Shown: positions 1 through 5,516, numbered from the stretch's first letter. The stretch: 6,262 nt of DNA from Phormidesmis priestleyi (GCA_003242115.1 QBMP01000036.1:14649-20910), one strand, 5' to 3'. Made by a program: numbers and translations. Notes: generated by a model from the letters alone, not told the origin.

Positions 1-780
1 CATCAGCGCCGAACCGGCATCCGCCATCACCGCTCTGACATCGGCAAAGTCAACGTTAACCAAGCCCGAAATTGTAATGATATCGGAAATGCCCTGCACA
101 CCTTGACGCAAGATATCGTCGGCGACTCGGAACGCTTCTTGTACGGGCGTCTGCTCAGAAATCACCGTCAGCAGCTTGTCATTTGGAATAATAATCAGCG
201 TGTCTACACTCGCTTGGAGCGCCGCAATTCCGCTTTCGGCCTGCGCCGTCCGCCGCCGACCTTCAAAGGTAAAGGGTCGCGTCACCACGCCGACTGTCAG
301 TGCGCCAGCTTCTTTGGCCGCTTCGGCGACTACTGGGGCAGCGCCGGTGCCGGTGCCGCCACCCATACCAGCGGTAATAAAGACCAGATCAGAGCCTTCT
401 ACTGCCTGAAAAATTTCATCGCGCGATTCTTCAGCGGCTTTTTGGCCAATGGAAGGGTTGCCACCTGCGCCGAGGCCGCGCGTCAGCTTTTGGCCGAGCT
501 GCATGGCATTGGTAGTAGATGAATGCGTCAAGGCTTGGGCGTCTGTATTGACCGTCCAAAACTCAATGCCAGCAAGTCCGCTGTCGATCATGCGATTAAC
601 GGCGTTGCAGCCGCCGCCGCCCACTCCGATCACTTTAATTTTGGCGACGCTGCTCGGTATGATATCTGCGCTCATCGGCCCTTCCGCTGACAGTGCATTG
701 CCATTATTACCTGAACTAGACGTTTTTACACCTAACCCATCGTTCGCATAAGAGTTTGTGTGAAGGGATGCGTTGTTCAT
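1..780 (-). CDS. ftsZ: Cell division GTPase FtsZ, N-terminal 260 residues (3' end beyond window)
   Basis: FtsZ is the bacterial tubulin homologue that binds GTP and polymerises into the cytoplasmic division ring. The frame starts at the ATG at 780-778 and stays open to the left edge, giving 260 residues. Visible landmarks are the nucleotide-binding [13 protein letters not shown] (about 52-64), the tubulin signature GGGTGTG (140-146), the conserved [10 protein letters not shown] stretch (168-177) and the T7-loop motif NVDFADVR (242-249), whose aspartates complete the GTPase site of the neighbouring subunit. The first 45 or so residues are a Ser/Asn/Gly-rich, probably disordered extension, as in other cyanobacterial FtsZ. 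Met36 is a possible alternative start, and no clear Shine-Dalgarno decides between them. The missing part should hold the rest of the C-terminal domain, the linker and the tail peptide. Same strand as ftsQ, 418 bp downstream of it. Confidence 0.97.
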   Translation of the reverse strand, partial: MNNASLHTNSYANDGLGVKTSSSGNNGNALSAEGPMSADIIPSSVAKIKVIGVGGGGCNAVNRMIDSGLAGIEFWTVNTDAQALTHSSTTNAMQLGQKLTRGLGAGGNPSIGQKAAEESRDEIFQAVEGSDLVFITAGMGGGTGTGAAPVVAEAAKEAGALTVGVVTRPFTFEGRRRTAQAESGIAALQASVDTLIIIPNDKLLTVISEQTPVQEAFRVADDILRQGVQGISDIITISGLVNVDFADVRAVMADAGSALM

Positions 781-832
781 AGGGTGAGCTGATGATATGA
801 ATTTAGGTAAAGTATGGTTGGTTCAGTGGGCA

Positions 833-838
833 ATTATA
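833..838 (-). promoter_or_regulatory. Candidate -10 box for ftsZ
   Basis: On the minus strand this is a perfect TATAAT, ending 52 bases before the ftsZ ATG. It would give a leader of roughly 45 nt. No good -35 hexamer lies 16-18 bp upstream, where the sequence is AT-rich with a run of six T. The 418-bp gap after ftsQ makes a dedicated ftsZ promoter reasonable, but this call rests on one hexamer. Confidence 0.4.
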
Positions 839-930
839 GTGTCTAACTGTAAAAAATATTTTAGTTCTGACACTAATAAAATTTAAAATTGAAATCCTTT
901 GAAGCTTGTCATCTGGCCTACTCTTCTTAC

Positions 931-954
931 TTATTTTCTGGCTTATTTTCTGGC
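931..954. repeat. Perfect 12-bp tandem duplication
   Basis: TTATTTTCTGGC occurs twice in direct succession (931-942, 943-954). A weaker pair follows immediately: GCCTGTC begins units at 953 and 971, 18 bp apart. Confidence 0.9.
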
Positions 955-997
955 CTGTCGTCGGTATAGAGCCTGTCATCTGTCCCAATCGCGCCAT

Positions 998-1017
998 CTC
1001 TAATAACCTCTAATAGC
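998..1017. repeat. 10-bp tandem duplication
   Basis: CTCTAATAAC (998-1007) is followed directly by CTCTAATAGC (1008-1017), a 9/10 match. Confidence 0.8.
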
Positions 1018-1038
1018 TGGCCTAATCATATTAATTGA

Positions 1039-1064
1039 CCTCATCACTAGGCTTCATCATTAGG
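1039..1064. repeat. 13-bp tandem duplication
   Basis: CCTCATCACTAGG (1039-1051) and CTTCATCATTAGG (1052-1064) are adjacent and match at 11 of 13 positions; both differences are C/T. Confidence 0.75.
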
Positions 1065-1067
1065 TGG

Positions 1068-1101
1068 AACGAAAGTTGAGATGAAACGAAAGTTGTTGAG
1101 G
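1068..1101. repeat. Direct repeat AACGAAAGTTG, 17-bp period
   Basis: AACGAAAGTTG is found at 1068-1078 and again at 1085-1095. Each copy is itself partly symmetric (AAC...GTT). The pair could be a two-site operator, but it sits among similar tandem pairs, so duplication is the simpler reading. Confidence 0.7.
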
Positions 1102-1198
1102 AAAGCCTGAAGCTCAAGCTGGTGATTATTTCAACTTCGCTATGTATATAGATTTAACCAACTATAGGGGAACTTGCTAAAAAAGCCAAACTCTGCGG

Positions 1199-2236
1199 TC
1201 ATTTCTGTGAAAATTCAATCATGGGATTGTCGGGGTCTTGAAGGTCGATGTAGCTGACTTTGGCAGAATTAACTTTTTCAGGGAGCGATCGCATCTGATC
1301 CAGCGCTGCCATCTGCCTCGCAAAGTTTTTGCTATAAGGGCCAAAATGCACGGGGCCCAAATCAGTCTGCAAAATCAAATTGCTGGGCATTGTCCAGTCA
1401 ATGGCCGTGACGCTTACCGGGCTACGGCTAATGATTTGGTAGAGCGATCGCCATGCCGCCTGATCACCGGGGCGCATTCCTTTGACGCTCAGCTCCGGCA
1501 AACTTTCAGATGCACCGAGATCCTGAAAGCTATTGCGCGGCATCCAGTAGCCTTGAGCATCGATTAGGCCGGGTTCGACAAAGGGCATCGGATGATTAGC
1601 CAAAGCCTCAATTGGCTGAGTCGTATCGGGAATCGCCACCGCTACCGGCACGCGCTCAGTCACCTTCACAGTTAGCCGAGGCGGCACCAACTGCCGACTG
1701 ACAACCGCACTTTTAATGGGCGCATAAGCTGCTAGGCGCTCGGCCAAATCATTTGGCTTTATCTTCAGCAGCGACTGCGGGTAGGGCACCGGCAGCAGCG
1801 CCTTAATGTTGCTCTCTGATAGCTGCCGATTATTGCTGATCTCTATTTGATTACCGCTTTTAATCAGCCAAATCGGCGAAGTGGCCAGCCACACGGTGCC
1901 TGCGGCAAAGCCGGTGATGGCCAGCGATCGCCAAACAGCTTTCAATAGCTTAGAGCGTCGCTTAGCCCGTAGCTGCTTGCGACGCTGAGCCAGATCCTGA
2001 GATGAAGGCCCATAAGCCGGTGGAAAGGCCGGTAGAAATGTGGGTGAAAAAGCTGGCGGGAATGTGGGTGGAAGAGCAGTCGCAGTCCCGCCCTCGTCCA
2101 GCGAGGTTTCGCTCTTCAAAAAGGCACCCGATGGCGCATCATTCAGTGTCTGATTGCTAATAACGTCATCATCTAAAGATGCATTGATAAAAGATGCGCG
2201 GGTAGAAGGCACACTGATTTGAGAGGGCATAATCAT
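1199..2236 (-). CDS. ftsQ: Cell division protein FtsQ (POTRA domain, single-pass membrane)
   Basis: FtsQ is a divisome membrane protein that links the cytoplasmic ring with the septal wall synthesis machinery. The 345-residue product has a long cytoplasmic N-terminus of about 103 residues, a basic patch (RRKQLRAKRRSK, about 85-96), one membrane segment (about 104-125) and a periplasmic POTRA-like region (about 126-200, from IKSGNQIEISNNRQLS to VKVTERVPVAVAI). A C-terminal beta domain ends in MIEFSQK. Residues about 54-77 are a Pro-x-Phe/Tyr-rich stretch encoded by a 12-bp tandem repeat. Starts at Met1 (2236) and Met3 (2230) are equally possible, with no clear ribosome-binding site at either. 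The order ftsQ then ftsZ is conserved in cyanobacteria. Three HIP1 octamers lie inside (1285, 1444, 1924). FtsQ sequences diverge strongly, so the assignment rests on architecture plus context. Confidence 0.9.
   Translation of the reverse strand: MIMPSQISVPSTRASFINASLDDDVISNQTLNDAPSGAFLKSETSLDEGGTATALPPTFPPAFSPTFLPAFPPAYGPSSQDLAQRRKQLRAKRRSKLLKAVWRSLAITGFAAGTVWLATSPIWLIKSGNQIEISNNRQLSESNIKALLPVPYPQSLLKIKPNDLAERLAAYAPIKSAVVSRQLVPPRLTVKVTERVPVAVAIPDTTQPIEALANHPMPFVEPGLIDAQGYWMPRNSFQDLGASESLPELSVKGMRPGDQAAWRSLYQIISRSPVSVTAIDWTMPSNLILQTDLGPVHFGPYSKNFARQMAALDQMRSLPEKVNSAKVSYIDLQDPDNPMIEFSQK
2007..2078. repeat. In-gene 12-bp tandem repeat, about six units
   Basis: Read on the plus strand, 12-base units begin at 2007, 2019, 2031, 2043, 2055 and 2067. 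The last five start with GG(T/C) followed by A/G-rich sequence; for example GGTGGAAAGGCC, GGTAGAAATGTG and GGTGAAAAAGCT. The period is a multiple of three, so ftsQ stays in frame. It encodes a tetrapeptide-like Pro-x-Phe/Tyr-Pro/x repeat in the cytoplasmic region of FtsQ. Confidence 0.8.
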
Positions 2237-2393
2237 TCAGCAGGAAAGGGAGCAGTCAAGGCGTCTGAAATATTGCAGTTAGGAAGATATTGCGTCAGCA
2301 GGCTACCCGTTTGCAACTAAAACCAATCAGCCAAAACACTTTTTTGTCACCGCTTGAATATACCGGCAAACTTACCCTTTGACCGGGCTATTT

Positions 2394-2421
2394 TTGGCCA
2401 GATTAATTTGGCTAGATCTAA
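2394..2421. repeat. 14-bp imperfect tandem duplication
   Basis: TTGGCCAGATTAAT (2394-2407) is followed by TTGGCTAGATCTAA (2408-2421), a 10/14 match. It lies between the 2492-2908 gene and ftsQ. Confidence 0.5.
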
Positions 2422-2448
2422 AAAGCAGCGCGATCGGATTAAGGTAGC

Positions 2449-2470
2449 GCCTTATTAAGGCCTTATTTAA
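2449..2470. repeat. 11-bp tandem duplication
   Basis: GCCTTATTAAG (2449-2459) and GCCTTATTTAA (2460-2470) are adjacent and match at 9 of 11 positions. The junction creates the palindrome TAAGGCCTTA (2456-2465), just past the stop of the 2492-2908 gene. It is not followed by a T tract on either strand, so I do not call a terminator. Confidence 0.6.
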
Positions 2471-2491
2471 AGACAGACACAGCAGATGGAT

Positions 2492-2908
2492 CTAATGCGG
2501 CAAATTCCACTGACGCTGCAAAAAATCAAACCACTGCTGGGCCATTTCCCCTTCAGTAAACGGAATGCTGAGATGACGACCATCGGTAAGCGTAAAGCCC
2601 AAGGCAAATCGGCCCTTGCTCGGCAGAGTATCTGTATCTACGAGCGGCTTCGCATCGACTTCGAGAGCTGCTTTTGACACCGCCGTCAAATCCAGCGTTC
2701 TAGCCTCTATGATGCCCTGGCGAGTTGGCAAGCCCCAAGTGAGCAGATCTCCTTGCTGACCTAAAACCGCATAAATATCGTATTTCGCGCGTTCAAACTG
2801 GTTAGCCCAGGCTTTGTAAGCCTCTATTTTGTGGTACTCATTCCAGCCCGCCCACGCTAACGCAATGAAGACCGCTAGTAGCGGTAGCCACATTAAGCCA
2901 TGAATCAT
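2492..2908 (-). CDS. Membrane-anchored protein of unknown function, likely conserved in cyanobacteria
   Basis: The 138-residue product has an N-terminal hydrophobic segment (about 5-22, LMWLPLLAVFIALAWAGW) that looks like a signal anchor. A soluble region follows (EYHKIEAYKAWANQFERAKYDIY, about 24-46), then a predicted alpha/beta portion ending in a Trp-rich tail (QQWFDFLQRQWNLPH). I see no catalytic motif or named domain. The start is well supported: GAGGAG lies 9 bases upstream of the ATG, the best Shine-Dalgarno in the window. It is the first gene of the minus-strand series leading to ftsQ and ftsZ, with 255 bp before ftsQ. A role near the cell envelope is possible from anchor and position alone. 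The sequence has the look of conserved cyanobacterial hypothetical proteins, but I cannot name a family. Confidence 0.85.
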   Translation of the reverse strand: MIHGLMWLPLLAVFIALAWAGWNEYHKIEAYKAWANQFERAKYDIYAVLGQQGDLLTWGLPTRQGIIEARTLDLTAVSKAALEVDAKPLVDTDTLPSKGRFALGFTLTDGRHLSIPFTEGEMAQQWFDFLQRQWNLPH

Positions 2909-2928
2909 CTATTTTTTCTCCTCAATCA

Positions 2929-2950
2929 CTCTAAAACCATTAATTTAGAG
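2929..2950. promoter_or_regulatory. 7-bp inverted repeat upstream of the 2492-2908 gene
   Basis: CTCTAAA (2929-2935) and TTTAGAG (2944-2950) form a perfect 7-bp inverted repeat around 8 bases. It ends just upstream of the GAGGAG ribosome-binding site on the minus strand, so it could be an operator or a leader hairpin. Its function is not shown by sequence. Confidence 0.5.
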
Positions 2951-2958
2951 CTTAAAAA

Positions 2959-2990
2959 CTAATTTTGCTAACTCGCTGATTTTGTTAACT
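2959..2990. repeat. 15-bp direct repeat, 17-bp period, in the divergent control region
   Basis: CTAATTTTGCTAACT (2959-2973) and CTGATTTTGTTAACT (2976-2990) match at 13 of 15 positions. They sit between the two divergent genes, where both promoters should lie. They may be paired regulator sites or another short duplication. Confidence 0.7.
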
Positions 2991-3000
2991 CTTACAAAGA

Positions 3001-3017
3001 ATCGAATCAGTTTCGAT
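3001..3017. promoter_or_regulatory. Small inverted repeat upstream of psaK
   Basis: ATCGAA (3001-3006) and TTCGAT (3012-3017) form a 6-bp inverted repeat around TCAGT. It lies about 135 bp before the psaK start. A protein-binding site is possible; chance cannot be excluded. Confidence 0.35.
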
Positions 3018-3065
3018 ATCAGTCACTCATCTTCATGAAAGATAAATGTCAGTCGTTGCCCAATA

Positions 3066-3091
3066 CCTCAAGCTAATGCCTCAAGCTGACG
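3066..3091. repeat. 13-bp tandem duplication upstream of psaK
   Basis: CCTCAAGCTAATG (3066-3078) is followed by CCTCAAGCTGACG (3079-3091), an 11/13 match, probably within the psaK leader or promoter. Confidence 0.75.
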
Positions 3092-3151
3092 CTTAACGAT
3101 GAGGCTGGCGGCTGCGCGTCATTTACATTTTTCTCGGAGAGCGTATCTAAA

Positions 3152-3409
3152 ATGTTGCCTTTATTAGCGCCTGTATTTGCTATTGTCCCTAACACCATAG
3201 AATGGGGCCCGAATGTTGCGGTTGTGATGATCATTTGTAATCTATTGGCGTTTGCGCTGGGCAAGCAGTTCATTCAGATCCCGGACGCTGATCCCGCCTC
3301 TGGCGTCTTTTTGGGCTTAGGACTACCCGCGTTGATTGGCGTGGCTTGCCTGGGTCATATTTTGGGCGCTGGGGCGATCTTAGGCTTTGCCGCTACTGGC
3401 CTGCTGTAA
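3152..3409 (+). CDS. psaK: Photosystem I reaction centre subunit PsaK
   Basis: PsaK is a small peripheral subunit of photosystem I in the thylakoid membrane. It binds antenna chlorophyll and sits at the outer edge of the complex. The 85-residue product has the family's length and two-helix layout. A short N-terminal stretch is followed by helix one (about 20-38, NVAVVMIICNLLAFALGKQ), a polar loop (QIPDADPAS, about 42-50) and helix two (about 53-80). The conserved block GHILGAGAILG (68-78) lies in helix two and is diagnostic. The ATG is preceded by GGAG at 3136-3139, 12 bases upstream, an acceptable but long spacing. Cyanobacteria often hold two forms (PsaK1 and PsaK2); I cannot tell which this is. 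The gene appears monocistronic: divergent from the 2492-2908 gene and closed by the hairpin at 3517-3552. Confidence 0.95.
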   Translation: MLPLLAPVFAIVPNTIEWGPNVAVVMIICNLLAFALGKQFIQIPDADPASGVFLGLGLPALIGVACLGHILGAGAILGFAATGLL

Positions 3410-3491
3410 TTTAGGTAGAATTCTGGGCTGGCCGGATTTTGGTCGGATAAATTCCGGGTGAATTTCCAATGAATTGTAAGCGAGCCCAATT

Positions 3492-3513
3492 TATAAGCAG
3501 TCTATAAGCGCTG
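3492..3513. repeat. 11-bp imperfect tandem repeat downstream of psaK
   Basis: TATAAGCAGTC (3492-3502) and TATAAGCGCTG (3503-3513) share their first seven bases. Weaker 11-bp similarity is visible further left (AATTCCGGGTG at 3450, AATTTCCAATG at 3461). Confidence 0.45.
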
Positions 3514-3516
3514 GTG

Positions 3517-3552
3517 AAAGCCTTCGGTCAATGGTGTTTGGCTGAAGGCTTT
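3517..3552. terminator. Long hairpin terminator between psaK and the convergent thioredoxin-like gene
   Basis: AAAGCCTTCGGTCAA (3517-3531) pairs with TTGGCTGAAGGCTTT (3538-3552) to form a 15-bp stem with two G-U pairs (on the plus-strand transcript) and a 6-base loop. The outer nine base pairs are perfect Watson-Crick. The plus-strand stem ends in TTTT before a G, so the U tract is short. It lies between convergent genes and could stop transcripts from either side. Confidence 0.75.
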
Positions 3553-3555
3553 TGA

Positions 3556-3575
3556 GCTGAGTATTAGCGCTCAGC
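3556..3575. terminator. Second, smaller hairpin in the psaK / thioredoxin-like convergent spacer
   Basis: GCTGAG (3556-3561) and CTCAGC (3570-3575) form a 6-bp stem with an 8-base loop. No useful T tract follows on the minus strand; on the plus strand TCTTT comes shortly after. It may assist termination, but this is a weak call. Confidence 0.3.
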
Positions 3576-3593
3576 AGTCTTTCAGCAGTCTTT
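3572..3593. repeat. Perfect 11-bp tandem duplication
   Basis: CAGCAGTCTTT occurs twice in succession (3572-3582, 3583-3593), in the spacer just past the stop codon of the thioredoxin-like gene. Confidence 0.85.
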
Positions 3594-3609
3594 AGGTGTG
3601 CTTTAGAGC

Positions 3610-3927
3610 TTACGGGTTGCTGCCGTCAATGACAGCCTGCAACCGCTGACGAAATTCCCCTTTGGGATGGCCGCCTTTAACTTCGCCCACTACCTTAAAG
3701 CTGCCTTCGAGATCATCACAAATGAGGTAGGTTGGCCAGCCCATATCGGCTTTGTCTGGATATTGGCTGAGCAAGACGCTGCGGTATTTGCGATAGGTTG
3801 CGGTATCCTGCATCTTGATATCGACAAAATCCAGGTCTAGCTCTTGGGCGACTTTTTGATCGTAAAAGGCCATTTTGTGGCAGATGCCGCAGTCTTCAGA
3901 CGAAAATTTCAAAACGGATCGAGGCAT
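3610..3927 (-). CDS. Small thioredoxin-like protein with CGIC motif
   Basis: The 105-residue product has a thioredoxin-type active site, CGIC at residues 13-16, after a first beta strand (SVLKFSS). The expected cis-proline comes later in WPTYLI (Pro65). Length and order fit a single thioredoxin fold. The motif differs from the CGPC of classical thioredoxins, and the region following it (HKMAFYDQKVAQEL) carries no classical thioredoxin signature. A disulfide exchange or thiol-sensing role in the cytoplasm is likely, but the partner is unknown. There is no signal peptide. The gene is divergent from coaD with only 60 bp between the start codons. No clear ribosome-binding site precedes the ATG at 3927. 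It resembles unnamed cyanobacterial thioredoxin-family proteins. Confidence 0.85.
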   Translation of the reverse strand: MPRSVLKFSSEDCGICHKMAFYDQKVAQELDLDFVDIKMQDTATYRKYRSVLLSQYPDKADMGWPTYLICDDLEGSFKVVGEVKGGHPKGEFRQRLQAVIDGSNP

Positions 3928-3987
3928 GGCTTTTCGGCTATTGTCAGCGATTGTTAATGGACTTTGCTATCTTCTCTTGCTCCTTTC

Positions 3988-4473
3988 ATGATTGCAATCT
4001 ACCCTGGTAGCTTTGACCCGATTACGCTCGGTCATTTAGACATTATTACTCGCAGTAGCAAACTCTATGAGCTAGTCATTGTCGTAGTTTCGCGAAATCC
4101 TAGCAAAGATCCGCTGTTTACCGTTGAGCAAAGAATCCAGCAAATTAAGCAAACGACGCAGCATTTGCCGACGGTCGAGGTCGATAGCTTTGATGGATTG
4201 ACGGTCACTTACGCTAAAAAACGTCAGGCAAAGGTATTATTACGAGGTCTGCGGGTGCTCTCAGATTTTGAGAAAGAGCTACAGATGGCCCATACGAATA
4301 AGACCTTATCGAATGATATTGAGACGGTTTTTTTGGCTACGTCTACGGAGTACGGCTTTTTGAGCAGCAGCCTCGTCAAGGAGATTGCTAAGTTTGGAGG
4401 GCCCATTAGCCACCTTGTGCCTCAGCATATTGCGGTTGATGTGGAAAAATGTTACGGCAAAGCCCTACTTTGA
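3988..4473 (+). CDS. coaD: Phosphopantetheine adenylyltransferase CoaD
   Basis: CoaD catalyses the penultimate step of coenzyme A synthesis: 4'-phosphopantetheine plus ATP gives dephospho-CoA plus pyrophosphate. The 161-residue product has the family's usual length and belongs to the nucleotidyltransferase superfamily. Landmarks are [16 protein letters not shown] (5-20) with the TxGH motif at 13-16, RGLR (86-89), the conserved [10 protein letters not shown] (95-104), and [11 protein letters not shown] (124-134) near the C-terminus, which helps form the ATP site. I chose the ATG at 3988 because the protein then begins [11 protein letters not shown], as expected for the family. A TTG at 3964 would add eight residues without family support. 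No Shine-Dalgarno is visible. A weak promoter is possible (TTGTCA at 3941, TGCTAT at 3965). No HIP1 octamer lies within it. Confidence 0.96.
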   Translation: MIAIYPGSFDPITLGHLDIITRSSKLYELVIVVVSRNPSKDPLFTVEQRIQQIKQTTQHLPTVEVDSFDGLTVTYAKKRQAKVLLRGLRVLSDFEKELQMAHTNKTLSNDIETVFLATSTEYGFLSSSLVKEIAKFGGPISHLVPQHIAVDVEKCYGKALL

Positions 4474-4514
4474 ATAATGATAGAGTTGGCATGGTTGGGC
4501 TGCTTGAATCGAGC

Positions 4515-4596
4515 CTTTTGGGTAGGATCTTTTGGAGTGGGGTTTGTTCATGTTTTTACTCATTTTTAGTCATGTGGTTAAAGTCCGGTTAAATCC
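4515..4596. repeat. Successive short imperfect repeats downstream of coaD
   Basis: CTTTTGG begins units at 4515 and 4529 (14-bp period). Three TCAT-led units follow at 4548, 4560 and 4570 (TCATGTTTTTAC, TCATTTTTAG, TCATGTGGTTA). Next come GGTTAAAGTCC (4576-4586) and GGTTAAATCC (4587-4596). Each pair is imperfect, and the units differ from one another. Confidence 0.55.
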
Positions 4597-4610
4597 GTAT
4601 TTGAGGCAGT

Positions 4611-4728
4611 GCATCCTAAAAAAACGCATTTAAAACCGCATTCAAAGCACCTAAAAAAGCATCTGAGACAGTTTTAAGACAGCAATTTTAAAGCGGCAAT
4701 TTTAAGACAGCAACCTTTAAAGCAGTAA
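4611..4728. repeat. Degenerate tandem array upstream of cdv3, ending in four 14-bp units
   Basis: From 4611, units led by GCAT or GCAC and followed by A-rich sequence start at 4611, 4626, 4638, 4647 and 4659. They merge into a 14-bp array: TTTTAAGACAGCAA (4672-4685), TTTTAAAGCGGCAA (4686-4699), an exact copy of the first (4700-4713), and a fourth, weaker copy (4715-4728). The array fills the region where a cdv3 promoter or leader should be. Confidence 0.75.
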
Positions 4729-4759
4729 AGCCTTCTGAAAATTTTTTAGCGAACAATTT

Positions 4760-5497
4760 GTGAATACTCCTGCGAACGGCAACTACTATACAAATCCCAC
4801 CTCTGAGCGCTTCAATATTCAGCAAGAGCTGGATCGCATTGAAGAGATTGTGCTGGAGGGCGCTAGAGTACCGCTTTCGGGCAAGACGCTGGTCTCTGAA
4901 GATGAGTTGCTCGATCAGCTTGATGTAGTGCGGGTGAATTTGCCAGCGGCGGTGCAAGAGTCGGTGCAGATTGTGCAGCAGCGCGAAGAAATTTTGATGG
5001 AAGCTGAGCAGTACGCTCAAGAAATTATTACGGCGGCTGAAAAGCAGGCGGCAACGATTCTCAATGAAATGTCGATTATTCGGCAGGCTGAGGCGCAGGC
5101 ACAGCAGGTGAGAGCCCAGACGAATCAGGAATGTGAGACGCTGCGATCGCAGACCCTAGCCGAAATCGAGCAACTGCAAACCCAGGCCCGTCAGGACTGG
5201 GAAGAAATGCGCGCCCGCACGATGAATGATGCCAAAACCATTCAAGAAGACGCCGACACCTACGCCGATCAGGTGCTAGAGAATATGGAGCGGCAGTTTA
5301 TGGAAATGCTGCATGTGCTGCGCAACGGTCGTCAAAAAATTCAGGGCACTCAATCGCTCGATGCCGAAGGCACTGTTCCAGCTACGCCCATTAACCCAAC
5401 AGCAGGTACAGCGCGCCCTTTGAGTCGGCGTGAAGCCATGCCTCAAGATCGGCCTGAACGACCTTTGTTACAGCGATCGCCCCGGCCACGTCAATGA
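4760..5497 (+). CDS. cdv3: DivIVA-like cell division protein Cdv3
   Basis: The 245-residue product resembles the cyanobacterial DivIVA-like division factor Cdv3, a cytoplasmic coiled-coil protein needed for normal division. The N-terminal block FNIQQELDRIEEIVLEGARVPL (18-39), then TLVSEDELLDQLDVVRVNLP (43-62), is the part I recognise from this family. Residues about 64-185 form a long Glu/Gln/Ala-rich coiled coil. The last 50 or so residues are Pro/Arg-rich and probably disordered (RPLSRREAMPQDRPERP and onward). The start is GTG at 4760: the in-frame stop TGA at 4736 leaves no other standard start upstream, and the conserved block begins 17 residues later. No Shine-Dalgarno is seen. The coiled coil alone could suggest other families, so the name depends on the N-terminal block and on proximity to coaD. 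Two HIP1 octamers (5143, 5473) lie inside. Confidence 0.8.
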   Translation: MNTPANGNYYTNPTSERFNIQQELDRIEEIVLEGARVPLSGKTLVSEDELLDQLDVVRVNLPAAVQESVQIVQQREEILMEAEQYAQEIITAAEKQAATILNEMSIIRQAEAQAQQVRAQTNQECETLRSQTLAEIEQLQTQARQDWEEMRARTMNDAKTIQEDADTYADQVLENMERQFMEMLHVLRNGRQKIQGTQSLDAEGTVPATPINPTAGTARPLSRREAMPQDRPERPLLQRSPRPRQ

Positions 5498-5516
5498 TCG
5501 TCATCAATGATCACGG
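5491..5516. repeat. 13-bp imperfect tandem duplication over the cdv3 stop
   Basis: TCAATGATC occurs at 5491-5499 and 5504-5512. The first copy contains the cdv3 stop codon TGA (5495-5497). Confidence 0.7.

Larger units (their letters stand above)
781..1198. other. Long ftsQ-ftsZ spacer without a convincing gene
   Basis: These 418 bp separate two same-strand division genes. The ftsZ-proximal end is AT-rich and carries the candidate -10 box. The middle (about 901-1101) is a string of short imperfect tandem duplications, listed separately. I see no tRNA or rRNA and no strong terminator. A 64-codon minus-strand frame (803-997) crosses the repeats but looks like chance. Confidence 0.7.

Noticed and set aside
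103..751. Overlapping plus-strand reading frames of 139, 77 and 100 codons
   Set aside because: They lie antisense to ftsZ, whose minus-strand translation shows every FtsZ motif. These are shadows of its codon bias.
803..997. 64-codon minus-strand frame between ftsQ and ftsZ
   Set aside because: It crosses the tandem duplications, giving an internal QKISQKISKK repeat, lacks a ribosome-binding site and resembles no protein I know.
2486..2677. 63-codon plus-strand frame
   Set aside because: Antisense to the 2492-2908 gene, which has a good ribosome-binding site and a coherent membrane-anchor protein.
2981..2998. Possible HLR1 (RpaB) site, TTTGTTAA then CTTACAAA, upstream of psaK, and TTTACATT at 3122
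   Set aside because: HLR1 needs two good half-sites spaced by 2 bp. The first half here matches poorly and the site at 3122 is a lone half-site.
3073..3273. 66-codon minus-strand frame overlapping psaK
   Set aside because: It covers the psaK start and control region; psaK is a confident match on the other strand.
3964..3987. TTG start extending CoaD by eight residues
   Set aside because: The family begins close to the YPGSFDP motif and the ATG at 3988 fits. The extension (MLSSLAPF) has no support.
4611..4728. Repeat array as a CRISPR
   Set aside because: Units are 9-15 bp, degenerate and contiguous without unique spacers, and no cas gene is present.
4688..5020. 110-codon minus-strand frame
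   Set aside because: Antisense to the N-terminal part of cdv3 and to the repeat array; low similarity to any real protein.
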